NCBI RefSeq assembly: GCF_019925205.1
Contig: NC_083560.1
Coordinates: forward strand, 97,616,083 to 97,680,082
DNA: 64,000 nucleotides
Source of the DNA: Metopolophium dirhodum
Taxonomy: Eukaryota; Arthropoda; Insecta; Hemiptera; Aphididae
Reading direction: 5' to 3'
Every line of letters begins with the position of its first letter. Position 1 is the stretch's first letter. The notes beneath the pieces are model-generated. The model did no database searches. It was not told the DNA's origin and saw only the letters and a list, made by a program, of their open reading frames with translations. Shown here piece by piece: positions 30,401 to 43,033 of the stretch. The translations under genes were made by a program, and so were the position numbers.

Positions 30401-33060
30401 TCAGAGAGAAATATTACTGTCTGTGTCTGTACTAGAAAGGGGTTGTTATAGACAGGTAGAAATACATTTAAATACCTATAATTTTGTCCCCAAGTCAGGT
30501 ATTACTGTAGTACTTATAATAATAACTAGCATTGCTGAGTGCTGAATTGCATTGTATATTAAAATATATAACAACTATATTTATCATAGTTATATAATTG
30601 TATGTAAAATATTAAACCTTTGAATAGGTACTTCACTTTTAAATTCTGAGCTGAGTGATGAATGCATTGTTTATACAATGTTTTTTGTCTATAAATCTTT
30701 TTCTTAATAGAGAAGAATCATTGTAGTCAATTTTTAACATCAGTCATCAAGCATCGAGAAAAACAAAAATTTTCATTCAAAACCAAGTTTTTGTACAAAT
30801 AATATAACAGTAGGCATTTTTTTTTTCATGATACAATTTTCAAAACATTTTGACTGTTTGAGCTATTTATGGAAGTACCATGTAAGACATTTTTATTTTT
30901 ATTATATTTATTTTTTCAATTATTGTCGCTAAGAAATCATTCACTCAGTTATAAAACTTAAAATTAATTTAATATTGAGTTCAAGTTGTTGTCACTGTAT
31001 ATCAAAAAAAAGCTGAGCGTAAATCCACAATAATATTTAAGTAGAGATTTATGTTAGAATTTTAATGGGGTTTGTCAAAATCATGAAAATTTGTTAATTA
31101 TTTTTCTTTTTATATCTAAGATTTGAAGAAAAAATCAAGAAGCCTCAATAGTTTCTCTTTCTTTAACAAAAAAAAAATATGTTTACCGGAAATTCAAATA
31201 TGAGCTAATCTTTAAAATGAAATCATTTTTGTTAAGGTAGTAATGATAGTGCCACACTTTTTATTTCAGATAACTGGAAATAAAAGCACTTATATTTTAA
31301 TTGATTCAGTTCAATTTTAAAGCAAATAGTTATATTATAGATTGTTTTAACTTTTAAATATTTTTTAAGCAATTTTCATACTTAAAACGCACTGAATTGA
31401 TCTAAAGGTCCATGTATTAGTACAAAGTTGGGCTAGTATAATAGTACTATGTAAAAGTATAAAATGTTCAAATAAGTGTTTCTTTAATCTGTCCTTTAAA
31501 GCTATAATTCCTGTACAGAGAAATAAAGTACGACATTTGGTTACTTTCTAATAATCCAATTCATCAAGAGATCTGTGAAGTATATTAAATCATGAAGGCA
31601 AGTATGTTTATAAACTAATTAATGCAAAAGATACCTTTTGATTATTATTATTAAAAACTGTACAGATTTTTCCCTTTAACCCAACATTTTAAAAACCTCT
31701 TGACTACCCCTAAACAAACAATATGTATACATGTAAATATTTAATCTATAACTTATGATGAGGTGATGTCAATAGATGATAGCCTACCTATATGATATTC
31801 ATCAGCTTGTTCTAAGCGTATTGATTGATTTATAATAGTGCATTAATTTCATCCAAACACGTTCTAATGTTTGTAAATAAACCTACAGTTAAACAAAAGT
31901 TACAACTATCATATCTGTTGTAGTCTTTCACATTTAAAATAAAAGCTTTTGCCGGGGGATCAAAAACAACTTGTGAAATATAACAAAAAATGTTTTATCA
32001 TGTACCTACTTAAATAGGCACCATTTGATAAAATTGTATTTATTTAAAATATAAAAAATTCTAGAAAATGTTTAATACAATTTGGTTTTTTTTCATTTAG
32101 CATGACAAACACCAACTGATAAGACCCAGAGCAAAACTATTTTGTACAATTTTGCCTTTTGGAATATTTTAAAATAAATTTAAATTAGCCAGGAACTTTT
32201 TCTGATAGACAAACCATCAATGTTTAAACCTAACTGAACTATACGAAAAAAATTTAAATAGGTAAAATACTCGAGTAGTATATGTGATAACACAAACTAT
32301 GTAGGTACCCATACATATATATGTACTGCGATCCATAATTATTATATTATGATTTTTTGCAGTTTTTAATAATGTTTGAACATCTTTAGGCCGTTCAAAT
32401 CTTATATGTCTTAATAATATTTATAATAGTTTATAGACAAAGGTATATAAAACATAATATTTAATAATTACTTTTTGTGGTTTTTCTTCTAATCTTAAAT
32501 TATTTGTTATACCTCGGTTATTAGTACATAGTTAGGATTATTTGGTACCAACATTTACCAATATAATAACAAGTTATCTGTGTTATTTGAGATTTCATTA
32601 AAATTTGAGATACCATGCCGGAACTTCCATTTGTGCTGAAAAGTTGAAAGTCCATTGATATTGTTAAAAATAATAGTATTTTATAGTTTTTCTTTTATAT
32701 GCTAGAGCTAGGATTATATTTATAACGTTTGAGTAAATTGAACACTTTTTAGATTCTATAATTCTTTTAGGTTCATTTAAACATAGGTATTGTATATTGA
32801 TTTCCCCCTTTTCATCAGAAATAAAATCAAAATACACATATAAATTGTTGATCTTCTCTTGTAAATATTATTGTATATAAACAGTGTATTATTTTTGTAT
32901 AATTTAGTAGGAAAAAACTAACAATTATTAATTTAGTCAGTTAATATTTCAATTTTCAATTTCATTAGAACATAAAACCGGTTTATTTCACATAAAATTA
33001 GTTAATCTAAGTCACGAAAGTATTTCTTAATAATTAAGAAAGTTTGTTTATTATAGTGAT
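30401..33060. other. AT-rich intergenic DNA, no gene seen
   Basis: Homopolymer-rich DNA with frequent 'taggtacctac' type motifs. I see no open frame with protein-like composition, no RNA gene and no paired repeat ends. Confidence 0.5.
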
Positions 33061-33520
33061 GCGGTCCTGTGAGGAGTCGTGAGGATGAGGTGGTGCGGGG
33101 TCTACTGACCACGTGAACAAAAAAAAACAAAAAAATAAATAACGAAACAACGAGTGTTGTTTATTTTGTAGCGTAAATACGAAAGAGAACTAAAAAAAAA
33201 AACAATAGGCAACGGAGAACAAAACTCTACGCAAACTCAGTAAAAAAAAAAAACAACGGTGATGGGTGGTGCCACGATCTCAGGCAACAGGTTGAACGTG
33301 TCGTATCGGTCGTCGGAAAACTAGTGACATTACAATCCGGTTCACCCAACGGCCGGCCGACGGTTCACAGCGCGGGTGTCGCGCGCCGGCGTCGTCCGTC
33401 GTCGATTGGCGGTTTGTTTGAGAAGCGTTGCGCGGCTTTCCGCGTAAAAGGCTATTTGAATTCAAACAGCTATTACGCGGGACCGCGTCAATAGATACCT
33501 ACCACATACTTAATTACTTT
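33061..33520. promoter_or_regulatory. CpG-rich island, possible promoter or 5' exon
   Basis: Sharp GC rise within AT-rich DNA, densest at 33290-33480 with many CG dinucleotides ('gtcgcgcgccggcgtcgtcc'). Short dyads occur, including the 'cgcgtaaaa' and 'ttacgcggg' pair. A 61-codon minus-strand frame here looks compositional. In insects such islands often mark first exons, but no downstream exon is recognised, so the role is open. Confidence 0.35.
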
Positions 33521-33838
33521 ATTTAACCTACCATGCATAAACAATTGTACCTAACTAAAGATAAAACATATTTCATGAAAAATTCTTCAAATAATTTTGT
33601 ATTTAAAAACTACCATAAAATAAATTATTTTTATTAATTGTCAAACAAAAATCTATTTTTAATGTTATGTATAAACGAATTATGATTTTTATTCTCGTGT
33701 GGAACCCATTGAGTACATAGGCATTTGTGTGGAAAGGACAGAGTGGGCAGCTCCTATTCCTGTGAGCTCAATATTTTTCTCCAAATTAAGTATATAAATT
33801 GCTGCAAATATAAGGCTGAATTAAGGTATACAATTTTC

Positions 33839-35085
33839 GGTACTTGTTTGTTATCGCCCCGCCAGTACACCGTATAAAATTTATCGCCCCGCCACTCTTG
33901 TTTGTTATCGCCCCTCCAGTACATCGCATAAAATTTATCGCTATTGCCGATCGTTTGTGATCTATTTTAGAAAATGAGTAAACTACATTTTATCATTTTT
34001 ATGATATAGGATATTAGTTCTTTGCTGGCTTTCGTTTACTATTTAATTTACTTATTACCTACTATAATGAAAAATTCGATTTATACGTTAAAATGAATTT
34101 TACTAAATTACTTACAATTGTTTCAAACAGTGATACTGGAATTAGCTTTTTACAACAACATAATATAATCAAAGTTAGTGAAGTGTGTGAAAATGACCAT
34201 ATAATGTCCATCAAGGGATCGCGATGGCGATGTCAGAAAAGAAGTTGCCGAAAGGAAAAAGGTTTGAGAATTAATAATTGGCTAACTGGTTCTAGACTAC
34301 CAATACACACAATTGTCCATTTCATATACTACTGGGCCCGAGAAATGTCTTCAGTAACATTTTGTAAACGTGAACTAAATATGGGACAAAATGCTGTGGT
34401 TGATTGGAGTAATTATCTACGTGAGGTATGTGTATGGAAGCTTGAAAATAATCAAAATAAAGAAATTGGTGGTCCCGGTCTTTTTGTTGAAATAGATGAA
34501 AGTTTATTTGTGCGTAGAAAAAATAATGCTGGGCGTATTCTGCCACAGCAATGGATTTTTGGTGGAATATGTCGGGACACTAAAGCGTGTTTTATAATCA
34601 GTGTACCAGATCGATCGGAGAAAACATTGTTACCTATAATACAAAAATATATAAGACCAGGCTCAATAATTTTGTCAGATTGTTGGAAAGCTTACAATAA
34701 TTTGCAGCAAGTGGGATTCAAACATAATACTGTAAACCACACCTACAATTTTGTCGATCCGGACACAGGGGCTCACACCCAACATATTGAGAGGTTGTGG
34801 GGTTCTGCTAAATGGGGCAATAAAAAGCGTCGTGGAACTAACAGAAATTTTCTAGAATCATATTTGGCAGAGTTTATGTGGAGAACACGTCTCGGAGAAC
34901 AAGACGCATTTGAAACTATCCTCAAAGATATTTCCGAATTCTGGCCTCCATTATAACTATACATTTTTTAATTTAAACTTTATACTATACATTTATATAT
35001 TTAAAACTATTAAAATAAAATAAAATAATATTATACATTGAAATATTTTTTTTTATTTATGGAGGGGCTATAACAAACAAGTACC
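33839..35085 (+). mobile_element. Complete Merlin (IS1016-like) transposon
   Basis: Ends GGTACTTGTTTGTTATCGCC and the complement of 35061-35085 match with a few mismatches, flanked by a perfect 8-bp duplication caattttc (33831-33838 and 35086-35093). The 1247-bp element has a single intact transposase. The left end carries a tandem duplication of a unit of about 55-60 bp (33843-33950) containing 'tttgttatcgcccc'. An 8-9-bp duplication and IS1595/IS1016-type transposase define Merlin. Confidence 0.93.
34093..34956 (+). CDS. Merlin transposase (ISXO2/IS1016-like), intact
   Basis: A 287-residue protein from ATG 34093 to TAA 34956. The N-terminus has a zinc-ribbon-like WRCQKRSC region. The DDE catalytic triad is visible as D135 (VEIDESLF), D196 (ILSDCWKAY) and E233 (THxQHIERLWGSAK type context). 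The length is normal for the family, and the gene fills most of the element with no introns. Together with matched termini and a perfect target duplication, the copy could be competent. No paralogous copies are visible in this window. Confidence 0.93.
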   Translation: MNFTKLLTIVSNSDTGISFLQQHNIIKVSEVCENDHIMSIKGSRWRCQKRSCRKEKGLRINNWLTGSRLPIHTIVHFIYYWAREMSSVTFCKRELNMGQNAVVDWSNYLREVCVWKLENNQNKEIGGPGLFVEIDESLFVRRKNNAGRILPQQWIFGGICRDTKACFIISVPDRSEKTLLPIIQKYIRPGSIILSDCWKAYNNLQQVGFKHNTVNHTYNFVDPDTGAHTQHIERLWGSAKWGNKKRRGTNRNFLESYLAEFMWRTRLGEQDAFETILKDISEFWPPL

Positions 35086-35093
35086 CAATTTTC

Positions 35094-35734
35094 ATATTAA
35101 TAAATTATCCATAAAAATACCTACAAAATAATTGATTAGAATTATGTTATCAAAAATGCTGCCCCCCGGCCCCTCCATTTCAGCTGTGCAGGCCTATGGT
35201 TGGCCTATGGCCTATGGTTGGGAACGATGACTAAAATATTCTTTGATGTTGGTTTCAAAAAACAATGTGTATTTAAGTATAGTTATGTTTCGATATTTCT
35301 TAAAAAAGTTATGAATAATCAATTGAGTGATTACCTATTTATTAAGTAAAAATTAATCATATTTATGAATTATGGAGATTGAAAAATATTTAATGCCATT
35401 TATACTATTAATAATACCCAATTATATATTATACTATACGAAATAATATAAACGGGCAAATGCGTGGAATGCTTACACCAAAAAAAAAGGAAGACAACAA
35501 TTTGATATTTAATGCCTGTCTGGTATTCGTGTTGTTCACGGTACAGCGGCTGATGGGCGCATCAGGTAGTGACAGTAAAATGAGAACCACTGACTACTAG
35601 CTAGTACTACCCAGCTGGTTGAGGTCCGAGGGTAAAACGGTAGCTCTCCGTCACTTTTCTAGTGAACAAAAAAAAGGTTGAACTGGTTTAAGTGGCATGA
35701 TTATTCTAGGGTGTAATGCAGAGGGGCGCCCGGG
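35094..35734. other. Intergenic repeat debris
   Basis: A short tandem 'ggcctatggtt' cluster at about 35193-35220 and a 'tagctctccgtcac' region near 35640 are seen. No gene is supported. Confidence 0.4.
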
Positions 35735-36283
35735 TTTTTGGGCCACTACAGTTTTACATTTATAACAGGTTGACCCGGTGATTGGGCCACTATTTTCAAC
35801 GATTTTTATATTGTTGCATCCGGTAATTGGGCCACTAAATTAATATGTCAAATATAAATTTCTTAGTACAAATTTAAATTTCCTATGGTCGTTAGAATCT
35901 ATTCATTTTTACGGCACTTTCGAATACTGAGCAAAGCATTTTTATCAATTATTTCATAATCGTGGTTATTAAGATAATTCATATCGACGGTATTTTGTTA
36001 AAAGGACGTTTACCACACAAAATCGAAAAATACGTTTTTGTTATCTAAATGTTCAGAAAATCACGAGCATACTCTGGTAAAACGGCGTATACATCTACTG
36101 AAAAATAAGATTGCAATACCGAATACAAGATATGCAGACGCCCTTTTAAAAATTAAAATAATCTACTCAGAACTGTTGAAATGGCTTATACTACACACAT
36201 CGAAAAATAAAAGTGTTTCTGCTCAAGTATCCCACTCTTGGAAAGCGAGGTTATCAAAATGCAGCCAAATTACGAATTTTTGA
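35735..36283 (+). pseudogene. Possible MULE/FLYWCH element remnant
   Basis: Three copies of 'ttgggccacta' at about 35746, 35784 and 35829, at roughly 40-bp spacing, are followed by a decayed frame at 36038-36283. That frame starts LSKCSENHEHTLVKRRIHLL; an H-x-H with a preceding cysteine resembles the end of a FLYWCH zinc finger, which Mutator-like elements carry. Nothing else of a transposase is recognisable and no matching right terminus was found. Confidence is low. Confidence 0.3.
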
Positions 36284-36929
36284 AAATAAATAAATAAATA
36301 GGTAAATTACAATTTTGTAATTTATGTTTTGTTATGTATGCAGTGTACAAAATAAGTAATTTATTATATATTACATATACAGATTTAAAATAATAGGTAA
36401 ATAAAGTTGAAGATAAACTCAAATGTTTTGTTAATTTACAATTCTTCTTGAATTTTAATTATGAAAAAAATATAATATTTTTGCTTGAATTTTAGTAGAA
36501 GTTAAATTATAAAATACGTTTAGTCACTGGTTTAAAAGTGGTCACTGGTCACAGGCGTAAGCACAGTGCCACAGTGGTAATATAAGTCAATAACATTAAA
36601 AAAATGTATTTATTTTGCAGTGTAATGAATAATGATGTATTTACTATTTCCAGTGTACAAATTGCATTAGTCGTAAAATCATAAAAAACATTTGAATGAG
36701 TAATTTATTTTTTTTATTTTTTAAACACTTAATTTTTGAATATGTTGATGAAAATATTTTAGTCATGGCTTAAGAAATCCTTCTAGTTTATTCATTTTGT
36801 TATGACTTTTGTGTTATTAGTTTCGACGTATTTCAAAAGTATATTAAATTTTCACAAATGAGTAGATAATCGAATTTCAGAATAGGTTTCTTATGTGAGC
36901 AAATTTCGGGCGAAATGAGCTGGTCTGAA
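36284..36929. other. AT-rich non-coding DNA
   Basis: Low-complexity AT sequence. The only pattern is a tandem 'gtcactggt' at about 36524-36550. No gene seen. Confidence 0.45.
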
Positions 36930-37080
36930 CTCGTCGCTGAACGGTTTGTATTCTGATTCCTGGCCGCCATTCCAGCGGCGGCGACGTCTGTAAATGCAAT
37001 CGCTGAACTACTGCGACGACGTTTGACGACGACGCACGACAACGGCTGTCTGCGGCGACGATTACGACAATTAGAAATAA
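36930..37080 (-). promoter_or_regulatory. CpG-rich block, possible minus-strand first exon
   Basis: A 150-bp GC island with many CGACGAC repeats. On the minus strand it offers an ATG in a purine-rich context ('ctggaatggcggcc', about 36970) opening a 45-codon frame into AT-rich DNA. No domain and no continuation exon are recognised. Confidence 0.25.
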
Positions 37081-37377
37081 TTATTTTATTTTATTATAGG
37101 CCGAATTCCTAGCGCTCTCTATTGGGAGAAATTACGGCGCAGCGTATTATGTACTGCAGTGAGCTATCTATAGTATTTATAATCAATGATAATATGTATC
37201 CAAATTTTTAAACTGTTAAAAAACAGAATAAGAATTTAAATTTGAATATTAGTTTGGTTCATCCTGAAAAGTTGCAAAAAACGTGATACGACCTTTTTTG
37301 TTATATTTTCGTTGAAAATTCAAAACATAGGTATTTTCAAAATCACCTAAAACACATATGACTATAATATTAACAAA

Positions 37378-37490
37378 ACTGGGCAGTAACTAGTTAAAAA
37401 GTTAAAAGTTACTTTTTTGATAACTTTTAACTTAACTAGTTAAAAAAAATAGAATGTAGAAAATAACTTAGTTAGTAACTACCCTTTTGT
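37378..37490. repeat. Fragment of the 'ctgggca...agttaaaaagttaa' MITE family
   Basis: Begins 'actgggcagtaactagttaa' and continues in agttaaaagttac repeats, closely resembling the ends of the MITE at 26355-26846. No complementary right end or duplication is visible, so it is a solo end. Confidence 0.5.
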
Positions 37491-39214
37491 GCAATTCCAA
37501 GATTTTAACTTCATTATTGTAACTTCTCAATGTGACATCTATATGTTATCGATGAGATGAAAATTCCTTCTGTGGATATCCACAAGACTGTGAAAAATGT
37601 CTGACTAATTGTTGTTTTTTTGTTGATCGTTTATAGTAGGTAATGCTGGCTATATACGATACGGTCTACCGGAGAGGTATACCTGCGCAGGCATACCGGA
37701 CGTCGGTCCTGTCTCCGGTGTACCGGAGAGGTCTTCAGTTTTTTCACGATGGCATCGAACGAGGACGCACTAGCTTTGTTAGCCCTCGCGTTATTTATGA
37801 AAAAAAGAAACAAAACCAGTGAAAAGGAAACGAAAATAGTGGTGTAAGGATTGGTTATTGAAAACAGCAACTTATAGTCATGTAAACTTATTAAACGAAT
37901 TAAAATTTGAACCTGAAGATTTTAAAAACTATCTCAGAATGGACGAAAAAACATACCTTGAATTACTTTCAATGGTGACTCCTATGATAAAAAAAGAAGA
38001 CACTGTTATGAGAAAAAGTATTTCTGCGCACGAAAGACTATCGGTTACTGTGAGGTTCCTCGCTAACAGCAGAAGTTATGAGGACCTTACATTTTCATCA
38101 GTTATTTCACCTCAAGCGCTCGGGAAAATTATTCCTGAAACATGTCAGGCCTTGTATCAAGTTCTAAGAAGAGATTATCTGAAGGTGAGTAACTGACACA
38201 ATCTTATTTATTTATTATAGTACTTTCTATATTATATGTATATATATGATATTATAATAAAATTATATTAAGAGAATTAACAGAAAAAAATTAAAATAAA
38301 AACAAAAACTTAACCTTTGCGTACAAATTTTACCAGCTGAGTAATTAAAACAATCTTATTGATCTATTATAGTACTTTCTATAATATATATATGATATTA
38401 TAATACAATTATATTAAGAGAATTATCAAAAAATTAAAATAAGAACAAAAGCTTAACTACAAATTATACCGTATCAGGGCTGAAATGATTGATAAATGTC
38501 GCTGTAGAACCTGGAATCGATGGAACTACCACTGTTTCATCGTGATAGACTTGAATTGTAGGTCTTTTATTTCAGTTCCCTATATCTAAAGAAGAATGAA
38601 AAGACGTAGCAAAGATGGAACTTCCCTCATTGTATTGGTGCAATAGATGGGAAGCACATAGCGATTGTTCCACCAGCTAATAGTGAATCGTTCTATTTTA
38701 ATTATAAAGGACATTGTGCACGCCAAGAGAGCTGACGAGCACAGTGCCGAAGGACCACTCGATAATATTAATCGAGACGAAAAGTGAGACTATGATTGTC
38801 TCAGACCTGCACACTTTCCAACAAATTTCATGTCACCTTGTAATACGTTGGGTAGGCAACCTAATGTACACGACGCCAATGAATAAGAGCGGGAGGTGAG
38901 GTGTTGATGGGAAGCAGGATGATAGAGTTTAGTTATTGGGGGGGAGGGGGTCTCTGTGGTCGATTCGGTGTGGTGCAATGACCACAGAGCTCACATGAGT
39001 TGGCTAACCCTTAATATTAACTTAAAAAACTACTGAAGGGCTGCAGACGGCGATCCGGACAGCCAGCTCAAAGGAGAGACATCCGTTGGAATTGGATCCT
39101 GAAGACCTGGGCGGCCTCCCACACACTGCGGCGAGTGCTGGCGGACTTACGCGGGAGTGGGTGGCAATTGATAAGTTGAGGTGCACAGTGAACGTACACG
39201 CCGCCGGATCAGAT

Positions 39215-41356
39215 CAGGGGCGTGCTCACGGGGGGGGGGGGGGGGTGATGAGGGTGTCATATCCCCCCCATGAACTTTTTTTATGCATTTTCTTAAGTTT
39301 CTTGCTAGTTTAGCTTTTCTCGAAAAAAGAGGTAATGCATAATTGGTTTTAATTTTTAAGTTGTGTTAATAATTATTATCAAAGATATAAAATATATATT
39401 ATAGTAGTCAGTAGATACACATCTGTGAGTAATATTACGTTATCAGATACCAATGGACTATTATAACATTAAAACATTTCAGTCCATTATGTTTCGATAT
39501 CTATGTTATATTGTTATGAACGCGGCGGAACTTCACCACGGACCAAAATAGTTCGTTCCGGGATTCCGTCACAATCTATTGTTATCAATAACCGAGCCAT
39601 AATAAACTAATAACTGCGGGTCGTAGACTGTTGTAAAGTAGCAGTCGTGCGTTTTGAAATAAAAATTTTCATATTTTTATAATAATTATTATTTATTAAT
39701 TATTACCATACTATTACAATTATGTCAAAACGTAAAATTATTGATTATTTTTCTAAAAATACAAATCAAGATGATTGTGAACCAACTTCTAGTAAAAATT
39801 CAACGAAAACACCAAGTACACTAAATAAAGTAAGTACCCAATACTTAAAATTGATTTACATTTTAAAGTTTAAAAAACTTGGATAAAATGTACCTACTGC
39901 ATCTGTGTTCCCTTGTGTGGTGGCTGCATTAGAAATAATTACAGAATGGAACGACAGTTCTGCCACTGATGCTGCCATATTATTAAAAGCTATTGATAGT
40001 GAATTTTTGATCTCACTTCAAATTACTAAAGTAATTTATTTATTTTAATTTTCTAAAAAATAAAGTTTTAAAGTTATTCTTATAATCTTTTTAACTAAAC
40101 TTCATTTGTTACAGTTTTTATTTTCCTATGGATTGCCACTATGTAAGCAATTACAATCCAAAAAAATTGACTTAGTAGAAGCAGTTTGCCTTGCCGAGGA
40201 TATAATTTCAGCACTTAAGAATATTAGGATTAATATTGAACAAGAATTTAATAATATATTCTTAATGGCAGAGGTAATCAAAGTCAATTAATAAATTTTA
40301 TATTTAATTTTTATCAAACAATTTCTAAACACAATATAATGTAATTTAAGAAATGGCTAAAATTATCAGCTTAAATCTATCGGTGAAAAGAATTACAAAA
40401 AGACAAACCAATCGTGCAAATCCTTTTACAGATTCTGATAATAATAAAATATCAGACATAAATGTTGAACATTATTATCGAACTACAATATTTATTCCAT
40501 ATTTGGATTTTTTTATTGCACAATTAGAAGAAAGATTTACTGCACACAAAACAATTTTTAAAGGTTTTTCTTTTTAACTAATATTTAGTACTAATTATAA
40601 TTTTTACTAATTTATAAATTTAAATAGGATTTGAGACTATTTTTTCAAAAAATCAGTTCTTAAATGCAAGTGAAATTGAATCCTTTAAAAATCTGGCAGA
40701 GTTTTATTCACCGCATGTAAATAAAGACAACAGTTTGGCTGAACTGAAAATATGGCGAACAAAGATATTGGACAATTCTGAAGTCATTAAAACTGGCCTA
40801 GATGCTCTTCAACTCTGCAGTTCCTCTATTTATACAAATTTGAATAATTTACTAAAAATTTTATGTGTCCTACCCGTTTCAACATCCACCCCAGAAAGAA
40901 CGTTTTCAACATTAAAGAGGGTGAAGACATACGCTAGAAACTCAATGCTTGAAGTACAATACTCTTTAACTTATTACTTTAACCGACATTCAATATTTAC
41001 TTGCATTTTATTTTAGGACCGTTTGAATGGATTAACGTTGTTGGCAGTACATAAAGATATTAGCATTACTCCAGATGAAGTCTTGGATGAAATGTCTATG
41101 AAGCCAAGAAAACTTGAACTTATACTTTAGGTCTTTAGATCTATACTTTTTTATGTCCGATTATATAAAATAAAATATTTTATAAAATGTTAATTTTGAG
41201 TATGTTTAGCTCTATATCTAGTATTATATCATAATATAATATATATCAACCTACTTCTAAAATATCAATACATAAGAACATTTTGTGTATATGACAATAA
41301 ACAAAACAAGATACAGTTTATCCCCCCCCCATTAGAAAAACCTGAGCACGCCCCTG
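39215..41356 (+). mobile_element. hAT transposon nested in the solo LTR
   Basis: Ends CAGGGGCGTGCTCA and TGAGCACGCCCCTG are a perfect inverted pair, flanked by an 8-bp duplication gatcagat (39207-39214 and 41357-41364). The 2142-bp element carries a long G run just inside the left end, facing a C run at the right. It encodes spliced remnants of a ZMYM1-like transposase. Confidence 0.94.
39722..41130 (+). pseudogene. ZMYM1-like hAT transposase, internally deleted, intron-containing
   Basis: Pieces in order are a first exon from ATG 39722 (SKRKIIDYFSKNT) to a gtaagt donor near 39829; AALEIITEWNDSSATDAAIL (about 39925-40030); FLFSYGLPLCKQLQ (40115-40290, after a 'tacag' acceptor); NVEHYYRTTIFIPYLDFF (40353-40577); and the hAT dimerisation exon with LPVSTSTPERTFSTLKRVKT (about 40630-40960). 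The last piece ends at TAG 41130. The zinc-finger and catalytic acidic exons typical of the family are missing, so the copy is non-autonomous. Small exons separated by roughly 70-90-bp introns are unusual for hAT genes. Confidence 0.75.
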
Positions 41357-42605
41357 GATCAGATCACCCACAGATGACAGTATAATAAAATTATATAAGA
41401 ACTCACGGTGTAAAGTATGGTACGTGGACGTTTATTTTTAATAATAATGGTTCTGCCGTTGCACTAACGGCGTCCGGGCTCGTCGCAAGTATCGCAGTAA
41501 TAATGTGTTTTTTGGTCACAGCGACCACACAGTACGGTTGTACAAATTTATCACAAAAAAAAAAATAAGAATACTAATAATTATTGGTGTGTATCAAAAG
41601 AGTACTAACACCTGACAATAATAATGTAAAGAACGAAAAACACGCTACAATAGCGGAACAAAAAAATATAATAAAAACATTTTCGAACGACGAGACCGAG
41701 AGAATATAAAAGTTATGACAACAAGGGCGTTGGCCGCAACAGTTAATAAGAAAAAAACACAAGAAATATTTAGATAATATACATAACAAAGACAATAAAT
41801 ATGATTCTAATAATCAATAATAATAATACACAAAGAATAATAAGTTAGGAGGAAGAGATGAGTGGAAGGTGGACTGACCGATAAGAACTGCAGTCGTGCC
41901 GTCGTGCTCATTACCATATCTGACCACTGCTGATAATTTTCAGCGCCAACAGACATCATAGTTTAGTTCTCATGGCAATTGTTAATGCAAAATATCAATT
42001 CATGTACATCGATATTGGCATGAATGGTAGAATGTCTGATGGAGGAGTACTACAAAATACTGTTTTTTGAAAAATTAGAAAATTGTGAATTACATATACC
42101 AAGCAGTGAAACGTTAACAGGAACCAACCGAAATTTGCCATATGTATTTGTGGCAGACGATGCTTTTCCATTACGCCCCGACATGATAAAACCGTTTCGG
42201 CAGGCCAATTTAACATCGCACGAAAGAAAAATTATAAATTACAGATTATCTCACGCCAGACGCGTAGTAGAAAACGCTTTTGGAATAATGGCATCACGAT
42301 TTCGGATATTTTATACTCATATAAATGTAGAACCCGAAAATATCGATAAAAGTTAAAGCTTCTTGTGCATTACATAACTTTTTTATTGAACACTCAAAAA
42401 GGTCTTATGCACCTCAAGAATGTTCCTATCAAGAAGATTCTGAGAACGGGAATTTCTGAAGAATATAATACACAGAATAGTTCAATGAACTTAGAAAAAG
42501 AAACCCAGGAAATACTTTGACCATTGCGAAGATTGTCCGGAAAATTTTATGAATTTTTTTAATCAAGAGGGAACAGTACCATGGCAAGATAATTATGTTA
42601 CTTAA

Positions 42606-42842
42606 ATTCCTATTTACAATACCACATTATATAAAATTAAAATATTATATATTTAATAATTAAATATTTAGTTTTTATTTTGGTTTTATACTTTGTAGAT
42701 TTGCTTTTGGTTTATTACATCATAGCAATACTATGTACGTTGCATTTTGAATTCATTTATTATGTATTTATAATATTTATTAATGAAATAATGTATATAG
42801 AACAGGTATAAATACATTTTTGCAAATTGATAAATATAAACA
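42606..42842. other. AT-rich spacer before the inverted arm
   Basis: No gene. It would be expected to contain the Harbinger right terminus, but no inverted partner of DNA upstream of 37749 is recognised, so that end may have been lost when the duplicated arm joined here. Confidence 0.4.
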
Positions 42843-43033
42843 ATGAGCAAATTATTACAACAGGTGATTATACTCACCATTTTCTAGATGATATTAAGTT
42901 TATTCAAGATTTAGGAAATATTAAAATATGTGAATTTAGTATGGGATCTTAATATTATTTAAATATTATTTTTAATAAAAATTATTTTTATTAAAAAAAT
43001 TAATGTAAAAAAAAATAATAATCTTTATAATAA

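Larger units (their letters stand above)
38715..41951. mobile_element. Solo LTR inserted in the Harbinger gene, itself holding a hAT
   Basis: The insert begins TGTGCACGCC and ends GCGCCAACA, that is TG...CA, between two copies of a 5-bp duplication gacat (38710-38714 and 41952-41956). Without the nested hAT and its duplication it is about 1.09 kb with no ORF. TG...CA ends, a 5-bp duplication and no internal genes identify a solo LTR left by LTR-LTR recombination. The internal type (gypsy or BEL) cannot be told. Confidence 0.8.
37749..42605 (+). pseudogene. PIF/Harbinger nuclease gene, broken and interrupted
   Basis: Coding starts at ATG 37749 (MASNEDALALLALALF), shifts frame near 37845, continues at 37858-38185 (FKNYLRMDEKTYLELL) to a gtgagt donor, and resumes after an acceptor at 38576. 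There a TGA and a one-base shift break it before the CIGAIDGKHIAIVPP motif. The solo LTR (38715-41951) splits the gene at a KGH codon run, and the frame resumes at 41952 with SLVLMAIVNAKYQF, a further indel near 42068, VADDAFPLRPDMIKPF and RVVENAFGIMASRFR. It ends at TAA 42605. These are the DDE_Tnp_4 blocks of Harbinger nucleases (HARBI1/ALP1-like), with the catalytic acidic residues in the DGKH, DDAF and VENAFG regions. I found no terminal inverted repeats. Confidence 0.85.

Noticed and set aside
33280..33465. 61-codon minus-strand ORF in a GC island
   Set aside because: Arginine-rich composition follows from CG repeats, with no homology pattern.
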